Under the pieces are notes generated by a model, which saw nothing but the letters and a program-made list of their open reading frames with translations, was not told the origin of the DNA and searched no databases. A program made the position numbers and the translations under genes. Below, one piece after another: positions 63,997 through 64,000 of a stretch of 64,000 nucleotides of DNA. The number at the start of each line of letters is the position of its first letter. Positions within the stretch are counted from its first letter, which is position 1. The stretch comes from Monosiga brevicollis MX1 (Eukaryota; Opisthokonta; Choanoflagellata; Craspedida; Salpingoecidae): positions 494,905 to 558,904 of the forward strand of contig NW_001865040.1 of NCBI RefSeq assembly GCF_000002865.3. The letters are read 5' to 3'.

Positions 63997-64000
63997 GCGC

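Overview
This is eukaryotic nuclear DNA from a compact, intron-rich genome. Every confident gene is split by short GT-AG introns (mostly about 60-250 bases), intergenic gaps are a few hundred bases to 1.5 kb, and many introns carry (CA)n/(GT)n microsatellites. The gene set mixes general eukaryotic housekeeping genes (DHX8/Prp22, RBBP4, DLST, mitochondrial uS5, TARBP1/Trm3, syntaxin 6) with genes typical of animals and their unicellular relatives: STIM, an ARM-TIR protein, a PTB-containing RasGEF, a giant TNFR-like receptor, HERC2 and a LARGE-type glycosyltransferase. I infer a holozoan protist, most likely a choanoflagellate such as Monosiga. All exon boundaries were placed by eye from protein continuity, GT-AG (once GC-AG) signals and reading-frame arithmetic. 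They are models, not transcript evidence.

Layout. 1-3999 (-): 5' part of a HERC2-like giant ubiquitin ligase, running off the left edge. 5536-9567 (+): DHX8 spliceosomal helicase. 10648-13361 (-): RBBP4-type WD40 histone chaperone. 14177-21253 (+): about 1950-aa TNFR-like single-pass receptor. 21469-23016 (-): NAD-dependent sugar epimerase. 24125-30305 (+): multidomain PTB/DEP/ankyrin/RasGEF_N/FERM/RasGEF protein. 30962-32619 (-): mitochondrial ribosomal protein uS5. 33084-34505 (+): syntaxin 6. 35450-35780 (+): small cysteine-tail membrane protein whose first coding exon is only the ATG. 36876-39511 (-): DLST with two lipoyl domains. 40371-42588 (+): STIM calcium sensor. 43140-46204 (+): ARM-TIR protein. 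46680-48070 (+): gamma-glutamylcyclotransferase-like protein. 48271-51256 (-): multi-exon protein I do not recognise. 51672-54310 (+): GT49/LARGE-like glycosyltransferase. 54625-55594 (+): small CX3C protein resembling FAM136A. 55926-57004 (-): unrecognised protein with a possible Myb/SANT-like segment. 57614-63996 (-): TARBP1/Trm3 tRNA 2'-O-methyltransferase, whose start codon lies four bases from the right edge.

The neighbours form no pathway or operon; each seems to be an independent unit, often arranged head-to-head (shared promoter gap) or tail-to-tail. I saw no rRNA, tRNA, CRISPR array, transposon, retroelement or viral remnant. The most interesting items are the PTB-DEP-ANK-RasGEF_N-FERM-RasGEF architecture, the TNFR-like receptor, a complete short-tailed STIM, the ARM-TIR protein with a retained candidate NADase glutamate, and a 2-oxoglutarate dehydrogenase E2 with two lipoyl domains.
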